From Blepharisma japonicum (Eukaryota; Ciliophora; Heterotrichea; Heterotrichida; Blepharismidae), in NCBI GenBank assembly GCA_949751835.1, contig CATKHK010000042.1, forward strand, positions 124,001 to 188,000: a stretch of 64,000 nt of DNA, in the 5' to 3' direction. This document shows positions 50,492 to 59,790 of this stretch, piece by piece. Position numbers and translations under genes: made by a program. Each line of letters starts with the position of its first letter. Positions within the stretch are counted from its first letter, which is position 1. The notes beneath the pieces are model-generated. The model was not told the DNA's origin. It was given only the letters and a program-made list of their open reading frames with translations, and searched no databases.

Positions 50492-51358
50492 TTAATATCT
50501 GATTTTTTTGAATTTTTTGTGCTTGATCTGTTTCTTTAATAAACCTTTACTTGGAGGATCATGATGAGCACTCGGATGTCTTTTCTCATTTGATATAATA
50601 GTTCTGTGGTCAAAATGCTGAGTGGTATTCATTTTTAGATTAAATATGACTTTTCGTTTTTCTGATAGTGGAGTTTCGGGAGCTTCCTTTGATTTTCTCT
50701 TCATAGGAGTCACTGGTGGAATAAAGTCATCGCTTGATGAGCCTTTAATTGTATTGTGAAGTAATTTTAAAGTTTCATATTGCTTCTCAGCAAATGATAA
50801 CTTTTTCTTCTTTTGCTTTTTTGAGTTGGCTGGCTCTTCAAAGCTGTTTTCCACATCTACATCCTCAGAAATTTGGACTTTTTTTGGCTTTTTTGTTTTT
50901 GGGCTTGCGAAAATATTGACCTCACATGCTTCAGATGAATCAGAATTTTCTTTGCCATTTGATGATTTTTCTGGGCTTTTATCCTTTGACTTCTTGCCAG
51001 AGCTTTCTTTTCCTTTTGAGCTGTCTTTTTTAAGGCGGGAATTTTTAATGGCACCTTGATCTGTTTCTACCGCTTCATTTAACTCATTTAATTCATTGCT
51101 TATTTTTCTTCTTTTTCTGGGAGCAGGCTCTTCACAATCTTCAGATTTGTCCTTATTCTTACTTTTGTCTTTAGAAATTTTGCTAAGAGTTTGATTCGGT
51201 TCTTCTGGTGATTCATCTTTTTGATTTTTTTCATGCTTCTTTTTCTTCATTTTCCCTTTCTTCTCCTTTTTTAAGCGCTTTTCTTGTTCCATCTCACTTG
51301 TGGGCAGAGCAGAAATATTATTAAGCGCTTCCCTTTCTTTATTGCTTGAATTATCCAT
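50492..51358 (-). CDS. Lys/Ser-rich nuclear or nucleolar protein
   Basis: 288 residues, highly basic with acidic patches and several nuclear-signal-like runs (KKEKKGKMKKKKHEK; PRKRRK). Near residue 235 the segment KRKVIFNLKMNTTQHF resembles the short V-x-F-x-L-x-x-N motif near the C-terminus of nucleolar Rrp1/RRP1B-type proteins. This is too short for a firm call. The C-terminus is KHKKFKKIRY. It ends at UAA. Confidence 0.6.
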   Translation of the reverse strand: MDNSSNKEREALNNISALPTSEMEQEKRLKKEKKGKMKKKKHEKNQKDESPEEPNQTLSKISKDKSKNKDKSEDCEEPAPRKRRKISNELNELNEAVETDQGAIKNSRLKKDSSKGKESSGKKSKDKSPEKSSNGKENSDSSEACEVNIFASPKTKKPKKVQISEDVDVENSFEEPANSKKQKKKKLSFAEKQYETLKLLHNTIKGSSSDDFIPPVTPMKRKSKEAPETPLSEKRKVIFNLKMNTTQHFDHRTIISNEKRHPSAHHDPPSKGLLKKQIKHKKFKKIRY

Positions 51359-52040
51359 AATTTTAAATTATCATTCAGATGAAATTACAAAAATGAAATC
51401 TCAACTATGCAAATTCTAAAATTAAGTTTTAATGCCATTTTAGGCAAGTCTTACTAACTGCCAATTTGGCGCGAAAAACAAACAGAAGTTCTGAGATCTA
51501 TCCATTTCATTTGATCTAAAACTTATTATACTATAAAATATGATTTTCTTACCCAAAGATATCATTTTAGATAATTAATTATTAGTTTTAGATGAAATCC
51601 AGTTCACTACATATAGAAGCTGCTATTAAATATTTAATTTCTGCTTTAATTTTTATTCATATATATTACCATATTTTGAGATTTTCTTTTACAATAAAAA
51701 TTTATCAGCTAACTTGCTCTTCCAGATATAGACTATTATAGATAAAGAAGAAGTAGCTTGAATAACTATGATTTTGAGCAGGAATTTACCATTAGAGACT
51801 TTGCAATTGACTTATTTGATAAAAATCTTCTTTAAAACTTTTAACAATAAATTAAAAGCGATTTTTGATTTAAACTTTTTTCAAATCTTATTTAAAGAAA
51901 ATTATTACAAATAACTTATTAATAATCACTTTTTAATCCAAACACACATTATTCAATGAAAATGATTCCTTATTTTCAACTATTAATATAATAGGCTATT
52001 ATAGCTTGCTATATCCTACTTAAACTTTTAAAATAAATAA
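51359..52040. other. AT-rich intergenic region
   Basis: 682 nt. Two short ATG-started frames are present, 51592-51741 (49 residues, hydrophobic, ending UAG) and 51768-51911 (about 47 residues), but neither has a recognisable product and both look composition-driven. I see no tRNA, strong repeat or intron signal. Confidence 0.4.
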
Positions 52041-53051
52041 TTATGCTTTGAGGTGATTAGGCGAGCTCTCAAACCATGTAAAATATATATAAGACTGTGA
52101 CAGGAGCTCCTCAATTTCTCTTTCAGTCCACCTACTTGTTGGCAAGTTCTGCAAAAAAATCATCAGCTCACTAAAATTTTTCCCAATCAATTCTTTTTCC
52201 CAACGCAACACAATTGCAGCTGCAATGTAAACACTTAAAATTCTAAATCCGTCTTGCATAGTAAATAAAGCATCCCATACTCTAAATAGCATAGGCAAAC
52301 TAAATTCTCTAATAAACATACAATTAAACCACCTAAAAGAAAAATGAATCATTTCGAGCTGTTCCCCTTTAAAATGATAAATTAATTCTTGCTTCACCCT
52401 AAAGATAATTTCAGAAATCTTTATCAAAGCTCTTTGGATTCCTGGAGATGAAGGGAAGAAATAATCTTGTATTGATTCAACCATTATATTCAAGCACCAA
52501 TATGCATCAGCTTCTAACTCATCCATATTCTCTGGAAGCGGTCCTGGTTCTGCAAGTATTCTAAATGAGCAGAAAGGCATCATAAACACAATTAAAAAAA
52601 TCGAGCACAAATCATTGATCCCTTGCACATACCCGCTTGCTGGGTGCCTAACTGATCAAATATAAAGAATCCTTCTCAAGACTTCCCTTATTGGCTCATC
52701 TCTGAACATTGGGACATCTGGCTGTGTCCTGGGAATGTCATCTTCAATTTGTTTGAGATCTTTTAAATGCTTTTCTGTTTGATGTTGGGATCTTTCTTCA
52801 TAAATTTCGGCTCTATACTGCAAGTATTCATTTCTTTTTCTTTCTAATGCTTGTGCACGTCTGTCTAATGTTACTGGGAGATAACCAATAAGCAATTGTC
52901 AAACGTAAGATCGGAGTTCACAATCTACGCCATGTCATACTAATGAGCGTAAGGTAGTTAAGTCACATTCAGAGGCTGAAATTTCAGCTTGGATTTGTTG
53001 GATTCTTCGAGTGTGCTGTGTATTCACATTTGTTTTAGTTTCTTCTGTCAT
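52041..53051 (-). CDS. TBC1D22: TBC1D22-type Rab GTPase-activating protein
   Basis: 336 residues with UGA-Trp codons at RSLV-W-HG, SYV-W-QLL and ILYI-W-SVRH. The TBC domain fills the protein. The arginine finger is in DDIPRTQPDVP (IxxDxxR motif) and the glutamine finger in HPASGYVQGINDL (YxQ). The surrounding text (LIGYLPVTLDRRAQALERKRNEYL, EADAYWCLNIMVESIQDYF, FRWFNCMFIREFSLP, LQNLPTSRWTEREIEELL) follows TBC1D22A/B. It speeds GTP hydrolysis by Rab proteins on Golgi or endosomal membranes. It is shorter than the animal proteins because the long N-terminal tail is absent. It ends at UAA. Confidence 0.93.
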
Positions 53052-53802
53052 TATTTGAAGATGAAATTTTTATTGTTTATTAATTATAGGGTTAAACAGT
53101 TTCGCTATGGTCGCTACCGCAAATTCTTTTAATTAATTGGCAAGTTTATAATCTTTTTAGATGCTTGAATCAACTGCTGGCTTTATGCAAAAGATTTTAT
53201 TTCTCTATGCTATATTTTGTTAGCAGTAAACATGAATAGGAAAGTGCTGAAGTTTTTATAAAATTTCTAGTCCTCCTCTTAATCTAAGCATACAATGAAT
53301 AGTTGAGTTTGTTTGAATGCCGTAATAAGTTAGAGTTTGTCTTTCTTCTAGTTGGCGTCCTTCAAATATAAGCCGAATCTGATACAGAGGGATACCTTTC
53401 CTATATAACAATTTATGATTAATATTTTCAATAGTATCAGAAGCTTCTACATATAGAGTTATGGTTCACCTGTTAAAGTTTTGATAAAACTTCGAATATT
53501 TTTATAGCAATTTATTTTTGGAATTAAAAATGAAGGATAATAAATAATTTTTGGTAACGTATTTTCTGAAAATATATGTTTTTTATAAGTTTAATATAAA
53601 AACGAAAATTGTAAGAAATTTACTGTTTATTTGCAAATTATTTTTACTATATATGAATTTATATTTAAGTTGAATTCTTGGCTTTCGAGTTAAAATTTGA
53701 GTTAATTTAAAATATTTTTATAATAAACCACATTTTGACAATTTTGAGAGCCCCAATTGTCCATTTTTATCCTATCAGGATACTATTGTCATATAATATA
53801 AA
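53052..53802. other. Intergenic region containing a ubiquitin relic
   Basis: 751 nt between the TBC gene start and the VWA gene start (divergent). Its only recognisable content is the frameshifted ubiquitin-like sequence at 53256-53491, on the minus strand. The rest is AT-rich and without signals that I can name. Confidence 0.5.
53256..53491 (-). pseudogene. Frameshifted, divergent ubiquitin copy
   Basis: The reverse strand encodes SFIKTLTG, then after a one-base frame change [42 protein letters not shown], and MLRLRGG followed by LEIL and UAA. This is an end-to-end match to ubiquitin with many substitutions. One A is missing between GGTGA and ACC relative to the expected codons, there is no start ATG at the ubiquitin Met, and no 15-16-nt intron can mend the frame. 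Positions equivalent to Lys48 and Lys63 are Arg and Thr. I read this as a decayed copy. Confidence 0.75.
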
Positions 53803-56187
53803 ATGAGATGCGGATGCTGCTGTTTTGGGCTTAGACCTATCAGACCGATTCCATCTCCTATAGAAAAGCATCCTATTTCTCTAAAACATTTAGAGTTAAG
53901 ATCGACAGTCAGAAATTCCCTATGCAACATGGAGCTATTCCAAGTATATAAAAACATCGAAACCCAGCCTATTGAGTGCGAATATGTCTTTCCAGTGGAA
54001 AATGATGCAGTGATCACAGGAATGAGAATTCACCTACCAGATGGAACAATCTTAGAAGCTTCGATAGAAGAAGAAACAAAGGCACAAGAAATGTATCAAG
54101 ACGCTATTTCAGAAGGAAATACTGCAGTCATGACTAAATCTGATACTCCTGACAAGATGGTCGTTAACGTAGGAAATGTAGCTCCAGGAGCTGAAATCAG
54201 AATTGAATTTAAATTTACAACCCCAATATCAACTGAGCTTGATTTTTGGAAGCTTTATATCCCAACAACTCTAACTCCAAAAGCCCAGCTCCAACCAAAT
54301 TCTATTCCAGTCGAAGAAATAAAGCAAGAAACTCAGTTTACAATAGTAAATGCAAGAGATTGTACTTATAGAATTGGTATGTGCATTGAAATTCATTCAG
54401 ACACTCCCATATCAGATTTTTCATGCAAAACTTATCCATTTGAATGGACTTTATCTGAGGATTTTTTGCATTTAAGCGGAAGATTTAGAGAAGGAAATGA
54501 TTTTATACCTGATGCTGGCATTGAAATTCTGTATAAAACTGCAAATTCTAATGTTCCATTATGCACTATACAAGAAAGGAAAGGAGAATATGCAGCTATG
54601 CTTAGCTTTTTACCTATGTATAAACAAGAAAATGAAGAAATTGAAGATTTACAAGGACAAAGAGGAGAGTTTTTGTTTGTTATTGACAGAAGTGGGTCTA
54701 TGCAAGGAGATAGGATAAATTTGGCGAAGAAAGCTGCAGTATTGTTTTTAAAGAGTCTTCCGCCCGGTTCTGTTTTCAATGTAGTTAGTTTTGGTAATAG
54801 ATTTGATTGGCTAAATCAAAGTCCTATTGCTTATAACTCAGACAATGTGGAAAATGCAATTCATTCAGTGGAGAGATTTGAAGCAGATATGGGAGGTACA
54901 AATATTTATGACCCGTTAAACAGTATATACAGCACTCCACCAAGCAAAGAGCTTCCAAGATCAATATTTTTATTGACTGATGGCGCTGTAAGTAACCCAG
55001 AAGCAGTTGTTAACTTAATAAGACAGAATTCTAAGAGTGCCACAGTTCATTCAGTTGGGATAGGAAACGAAGTTTCAACATTTTTGATTAAAGAGTCTGC
55101 TAAGGCTGGTGGCGGAGTCTCCTCCTTTGTGTCAGGGCTAGAAGAATTATCTAAAAAAGTTATCTATGCTTTGGAAAAATGCTTAATGCCAGCCCTAAGC
55201 GATTGGAAATTAAACTGGGACGCTTTTCCAGCACCAAGCCCTGAAAACCTTAAAAGAGTTTACTACGGTGAGAGATTTATTTTATACGCTCATTTAGGGC
55301 CTGCTATTCCTAGTTCAATGCCTAAGCTTCAATGTTATGACAGCAAATCTAATTCTGAAAGAGAATTTATCATTCAAGCTGGGATTTCTCATGTCACAGC
55401 TGGAGATGAAATTTTCAAACTATGGGCCAAAAATAGAATATCAGAAATAGAAACTGGTAACTTACCCCAAGAAGTAAAAAATTCGCAAATAGTTCAACTC
55501 TCAAAAGAATATGGAATTCCTTCAAGCTTAACTTCTTATATTTGCATTCAAAAAAATTCTTCAGCAGTTGTTGGGGAGATACAATTAAGAAAAGTTCCAG
55601 TCGCCAAAGTCAGAGATATGTCGCAACAATCTGTGCCTATCGCAAGCATGAATAGATCATTGAAAATGTATGGAATGGCAGCGCCAGTGTCAAAAATATG
55701 TACAATGGCAATGCCACAATCGTCATCTACAGTTTCGTGGAGGGCACCAGAAAGATATACGGATACTCGTTGCGATGAAGTAAGATATACGGATACTCGT
55801 TGCGATGAGCCAGATAGAGCGAGAGTTGTACAAAAAAAGAAAAAATCTAAAAAAGAAGAAAAAAAGCATAGCGTAGCAGAAGCCGATGCCAGTGAGTCTG
55901 GATCTTATCTCTCTATAATTAAACAGCAGTCAGCAGAAGGATTTTGGAGTTTCAGACAATTAAGCTCTGCATTGAATATTGGAAAAGAAATTCCTGCAGA
56001 ATTTGCTAGTCTAAATCAAGCTGATGAAATTTGGGGAACACTCGTAGCTTTAGCTTATTTAAGAAAAAATTATGGAAGCAATAAAGATGAGTGGAAGCTT
56101 GTTGAGCGAAAGTCGATTAAGTGGCTTAAATCATTAGCAATTCCAATCGAAGAATCAGTTCAGAAGGCAACCGAATTTCTTAATTAA
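53803..56187 (+). CDS. VIT and von Willebrand A domain protein (VWA5A/ITIH-like)
   Basis: 794 residues. The N-terminus MRCGCCCFGLRP has a cysteine cluster suited to palmitoylation. A VIT domain follows (about residues 25-155; IETQPIECEYVFPV, DGTILEASIEEETKAQEMY, KMVVNVGNVAPG). The VWA domain (about residues 285-455) keeps the full metal-ion site: FVIDRSGSM (DxSxS), MGGTNIYDPL (Thr) and FLLTDGAVSN (Asp). The C-terminal part has a duplicated 10-residue unit (RYTDTRCDEV/P), a Lys-rich stretch and a final conserved-looking helical domain (GFWSFRQLSSALNIG, IWGTLVALAYLRKNY), as in VWA5A/PARP4-type proteins. No UGA or intron is present. It ends at UAA. Confidence 0.92.
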   Translation: MRCGCCCFGLRPIRPIPSPIEKHPISLKHLELRSTVRNSLCNMELFQVYKNIETQPIECEYVFPVENDAVITGMRIHLPDGTILEASIEEETKAQEMYQDAISEGNTAVMTKSDTPDKMVVNVGNVAPGAEIRIEFKFTTPISTELDFWKLYIPTTLTPKAQLQPNSIPVEEIKQETQFTIVNARDCTYRIGMCIEIHSDTPISDFSCKTYPFEWTLSEDFLHLSGRFREGNDFIPDAGIEILYKTANSNVPLCTIQERKGEYAAMLSFLPMYKQENEEIEDLQGQRGEFLFVIDRSGSMQGDRINLAKKAAVLFLKSLPPGSVFNVVSFGNRFDWLNQSPIAYNSDNVENAIHSVERFEADMGGTNIYDPLNSIYSTPPSKELPRSIFLLTDGAVSNPEAVVNLIRQNSKSATVHSVGIGNEVSTFLIKESAKAGGGVSSFVSGLEELSKKVIYALEKCLMPALSDWKLNWDAFPAPSPENLKRVYYGERFILYAHLGPAIPSSMPKLQCYDSKSNSEREFIIQAGISHVTAGDEIFKLWAKNRISEIETGNLPQEVKNSQIVQLSKEYGIPSSLTSYICIQKNSSAVVGEIQLRKVPVAKVRDMSQQSVPIASMNRSLKMYGMAAPVSKICTMAMPQSSSTVSWRAPERYTDTRCDEVRYTDTRCDEPDRARVVQKKKKSKKEEKKHSVAEADASESGSYLSIIKQQSAEGFWSFRQLSSALNIGKEIPAEFASLNQADEIWGTLVALAYLRKNYGSNKDEWKLVERKSIKWLKSLAIPIEESVQKATEFLN
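55752..55808 (+). repeat. 30-nt tandem duplication inside VWA gene
   Basis: Two copies with a 30-nt period, identical over 27 nt (55752-55778 and 55782-55808), each encoding RYTDTRCDE. Identity at the DNA level, including synonymous positions, suggests a recent duplication. Confidence 0.92.
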
Positions 56188-56467
56188 GTAATAAAATATT
56201 ATTATCTAATATGTCTACCTAAAATCATATAGAAAATCATGGCTAAGATCTATTGATCTTATTTATTTAAAATTAATTAAATTTGCTCTTTTCTTAATAA
56301 CTTTATTGACCATAAGTTTCGATACAAATGCTCGAAATATATAATATTCAAAAATAATTTATTAAGCAAAAGAGTTGCTTCTTATCAAGCAATTTTTAAA
56401 TTTTCAAGTCTTAAAATTTCCCTCTTTCGCAGAATGAAATTCAACAGAACATCTATTAAACTAAAAT

Positions 56468-57649
56468 ATGGAGTGCTTTAAGTGTTCAATAGAATTTGAA
56501 AACCAAGTCCATATCCCCCGTATTCTCACTTCATGTGGCCATACACTCTGCGAGTTTTGCCTCAAATCACTATTTGAAAATAAAGCCATTACATGCCCAC
56601 AGTGTAACGTCATATCTTCAGCACCCACAATTCAGTCTTTTCCTACTAATTTGGCTCTGATGCAAATTCAGACTCAGAAAACCTCTCAAAATATTTGTGC
56701 AAAGCACAATAAAGATATCGAAGCTTTTTGCTATACTGATAAAAAACTCCTATGTGTCAGCTGCATTCTTGAAGATGGCCACAAGTCACATGAAATGACC
56801 ACGATAAATAAAGCAGCAGCTAAGCAAAAGGAAAAGCTGGAAATTCTAAATGCATCGATTTCTCAAGTTGAAGGAAATTTAAATGATGAGCAAGATGAGT
56901 TAGAGAAAAGGACAGATAGCATTAATATGACACATGATAAATTAATAGAAGAATTTTCAGGATTATATCAAGCTGTAAGGGAAGTAATTGACAGCCGAGA
57001 AAAAGAAATCATTCAAAGAATCAAAGAAACTGCGGATTCGTTGATGAACGATATTAATGAAAGAAAAAACTTGCACAAAGAAATGATAAGGTCTATTAAA
57101 AAATATAAAAATGAATTAAATAAAGCTGAAGAAGAAAATGATTTGTCTTTTATACAGAATTTCAATCAGAGAGAAAGCTTAGGGAAAAATATTTGTAAAA
57201 AAACTCCGCCATTACAAAAAGTTGATCTATTTTCACAGTTTTCAAGAGATGTTGAGTCAGATTTTGTATGCAAAGTCATAAAACAAACTTTTGTGTTTCC
57301 AGCAAGGGCTACCACAAAGAGAAAAAGCGAAGAGAATGTAGAAAAGTATATAAACCCTACCCCAAACCCAGCACAAGTTAAAGAAATTGCAAAACCAAGT
57401 CTCTCTGATCAGCAAACGATAAGAAAAACCCCAGCAATGGCTAAAAAGGAAGCAGCTAATCGTCCGAAGTCTAATACAATAGTAAAAAAGCCAGTTAGAA
57501 AAGTTACTAGAACTATAAACCTCAATAAAGAAATTCCAGCATCAGACATGAACTGGCTTGACGACATTTCTGCCATCACAAACCACTTGAACGAAGAAGA
57601 CACCCTCTCTACAATTTCCCTTGATCTCACTCATTTAAGACATAATTAA
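56468..57649 (+). CDS. TRIM-like protein: RING, B-box and coiled coil
   Basis: 393 residues. The RING has C3, C6, C23, H25, C28, C31, C43 and C46 (MECFKCSIEF, TSCGHTLCEFCL, TCPQC). A B-box follows (CAKHNKDIEAFCYTDKKLLCVSCILEDGHKSHE, about residues 76-108), then a coiled coil of about 130 residues. The C-terminal third is a basic disordered tail ending in a short acidic Leu-rich segment. This is the RBCC architecture of TRIM E3 ligases, without a C-terminal recognition domain. It ends at UAA, only 8 nt from the convergent stop of the next gene. Confidence 0.9.
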   Translation: MECFKCSIEFENQVHIPRILTSCGHTLCEFCLKSLFENKAITCPQCNVISSAPTIQSFPTNLALMQIQTQKTSQNICAKHNKDIEAFCYTDKKLLCVSCILEDGHKSHEMTTINKAAAKQKEKLEILNASISQVEGNLNDEQDELEKRTDSINMTHDKLIEEFSGLYQAVREVIDSREKEIIQRIKETADSLMNDINERKNLHKEMIRSIKKYKNELNKAEEENDLSFIQNFNQRESLGKNICKKTPPLQKVDLFSQFSRDVESDFVCKVIKQTFVFPARATTKRKSEENVEKYINPTPNPAQVKEIAKPSLSDQQTIRKTPAMAKKEAANRPKSNTIVKKPVRKVTRTINLNKEIPASDMNWLDDISAITNHLNEEDTLSTISLDLTHLRHN

Positions 57650-57657
57650 AATTTGCA

Positions 57658-57999
57658 TTATATTAAGCTCTCATATTTCGCTTTAATTCCTTTATAAAGG
57701 AATCCAATACCAACTGATAAGAAAACGATCCCTGATGACCAATAATACGCCATCCCTGTTTTATTTCTGTCTTTAACAAGCTCTAAAACTCCAACTGAAA
57801 TTATTACAATTCCAATCAAACATCCCAAAACACCAATTACATAAATTCATCTGTTGTTATCATTCAAATCAATATCTGTTGATGAATATGGCGCTAGCTC
57901 AAACGAGCTATTAGAAAGCTGCTCTGCATTTAAATTGACTTCTCGCTTGGATTTTGTTAGTTCGTAAGCTTTTCTAAAATAAGGCTGTTTAAAGTCCAT
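57658..57999 (-). CDS. Two-pass membrane protein, TMEM230/TMEM134-like (DUF872)
   Basis: 113 residues, visible only with UGA as Trp (NNR-W-IYVIGV). A cytosolic N-terminal 55 residues (MDFKQPYFRKAYELT, ELAPYSSTDIDLND) is followed by two TM helices (WIYVIGVLGCLIGIVIISVGVL; MAYYWSSGIVFLSVGIGFLY) joined by a short basic loop, and a short tail (KGIKAKYESLI). The pattern matches TMEM230/TMEM134 proteins of synaptic and endosomal vesicles. The gene starts 5 nt after the stop of the upstream gene on the same strand and ends (UAA) 8 nt from the TRIM-like gene's stop. Confidence 0.78.
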
Positions 58000-58004
58000 T
58001 TATT

Positions 58005-58286
58005 CTATTTTAGCAAGTTATTATTAGGGTGGAAAGACAAGAACGCTTTTTCGTAATCAGTACGGTACCGAAACGATTTGAAAATCTTTTGAGTTTTTGG
58101 TAACGAAAAATCGGTCGGAGAAGCCAAGGCGGATTTATTGCAATCTGGCTGTTCAGATTTTGAGGTGAAAATACTGATATCGTTGAAGTCATTTAAATCA
58201 TCCTCACCTTCAGCTTGAGTCTCTACACTAAAACCTTGGATTTCTTCGGTCTGGATTTTGAAGCAGGTTTGATGGCAACAGCCCAT
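58005..58286 (-). CDS. Small MGCC protein, predicted lipid anchored
   Basis: 93 residues beginning MGCCHQTCFKIQ, a good myristoylation plus palmitoylation signal. I prefer this ATG (context AAAAAACAA) over an in-frame ATG seven codons upstream at 58307. The remainder is acidic in the middle (EGEDDLNDFNDISIF) and ends FRYRTDYEKAFLSFHPNNNLLK. No family is recognised. It ends at UAG; the following gene begins after only AATAA. Confidence 0.6.
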   Translation of the reverse strand: MGCCHQTCFKIQTEEIQGFSVETQAEGEDDLNDFNDISIFTSKSEQPDCNKSALASPTDFSLPKTQKIFKSFRYRTDYEKAFLSFHPNNNLLK

Positions 58287-58539
58287 TTGTTTTTTATAAT
58301 ACTCCATAACAGTTCAAAGGATATCATGGTCATACGAATTTTCGCCATTTTCCAAATCTTTTGATAGAAAAAATATTTGAAATTATCAATTGCTAAAGCA
58401 AAGCTTATATCTATAATTATAAATTAATATTTAAAATAAATAATTTTAATTTTTGTTTAATAAAAATAAAAAAATTAGGTAATAGTCCTTTGTAATTTAT
58501 TAGAATTTTAATTTAATAAAATCATTTTCCAAATATAAA

Positions 58540-59601
58540 ATGTCTTTAGCTTCCAAGCTCCCAGTTAGCAAAGCTGCTGTTGATTTAAGCAGGCAGATAC
58601 TTTCATCATTTAGATCACCAAATCCTGACTTAAAAATTCTTACCAAATCTCTCGATGATTTTATGAATGACCCTGGAAATCATATCAACTATGTTTTAGA
58701 AAGCGACATCATGAAAAATTTTGTGGTCTCTATAGATCATTTAGATTTTGAATTAAACGAATTATCTACAATACTTTACTGGTCAACGATTTCCAGATTT
58801 CAAATCCCAGAAATCAAACTAAAAAATTTCGAACTTAAATTTTTGCTGAAATACAAAACAATATTTAAAGACAATCTTATAAAGCTGCTTTACACATATG
58901 CAACACTCTATCGATATAACCCTTTTATAATAAAACTAATTGAAGTAAAAGACAAATCAGATTGGACATGCAGCGATTTTATCACGACTGCTTATTCTTT
59001 ATGCGTACTTAAACAATATACTCCTAAGCTTTGAACAGACTTTTCTCCTGATCTTTCTGCACTTACAGTTGGCCTTTCACAAGAAGTAAGACACATTAGA
59101 TATGCAATAAATACAGAAGCCCCTGAGCTATTAGATCTCAAGCTGAGCAGTGGTAAAATATTAGGAGATGCCCTCAATGATGCTATGATTCCTTCTGCTT
59201 CAAAGCCAGAAAGTGATGTTTCTTTGGTGCCTGCACACTTGAATGATAAAATAAGGCTAGGGAGAATGCATACAGAAGTGAAATATTTATTATCAAAAAT
59301 GATGAAATGCCATGAAAATTATAATGTAGAGGATGCTTATATCGTGGATTTTTTAAAGGAAGGAACAAAAACAGCTATTGATATTGATGGACCTTTGCAT
59401 TATTTTTTCCCTGATAAGGGAGAGAAAACTCAAAAATACAAACTCATCGGCCAGATTTTAATGAAATATAGGCTATTGAATCAGAATGGATGGGAAGTGG
59501 TTAAGCTTCCACATTTTGAGTATCATAGGTATAGAGATGCAGCTGAAAAATCAATTTATATTAAGCAAAAACTTGATGAGGCAAGCGTAAGTTTAGATTA
59601 A
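58540..59601 (+). CDS. RAP-domain protein, probably organellar RNA-binding
   Basis: 353 residues with one UGA-Trp (YTPKL-W-TDFSPD). The N-terminal 270 residues are helical. The C-terminal RAP domain (about residues 265-340) reads KTAIDIDGPLHYFFPD, KYKLIGQILMKYRLLNQNGWEVVKLPHFEYHRYRD, with the diagnostic I-x-DGP and RLL-x2-GW-x-V-x2-LP blocks. RAP proteins such as FASTK relatives and the apicomplexan RAP family act in mitochondrial or plastid RNA processing. The N-terminus (MSLASKLPVSKAAVDLSRQIL) has Ser, Arg and Lys and could be a mitochondrial presequence. It ends at UAA. Confidence 0.88.
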
Positions 59602-59790
59602 ACAGAATAAATTATACTTGTTTCAGCTTTAAAGCTGTGTATATTAATTTTTATTACATTTTTTATTGTTGCAAATCAATCTGTACCTATAATTCAATTT
59701 TAATGTTTTAATGATATACATTATAAGTAAAAGATAATATAAACCTGGTCTGATTTGTTAATTAACTCATATTTTTAACGGTATAAAAAA

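Noticed and set aside
53470-53492. A 23-nt GT..AG segment in the ubiquitin relic read as an intron
   Set aside because: Removing it would delete the ubiquitin residues GKTITLDV-equivalent that are clearly encoded there, and the length is unlike all placed introns.
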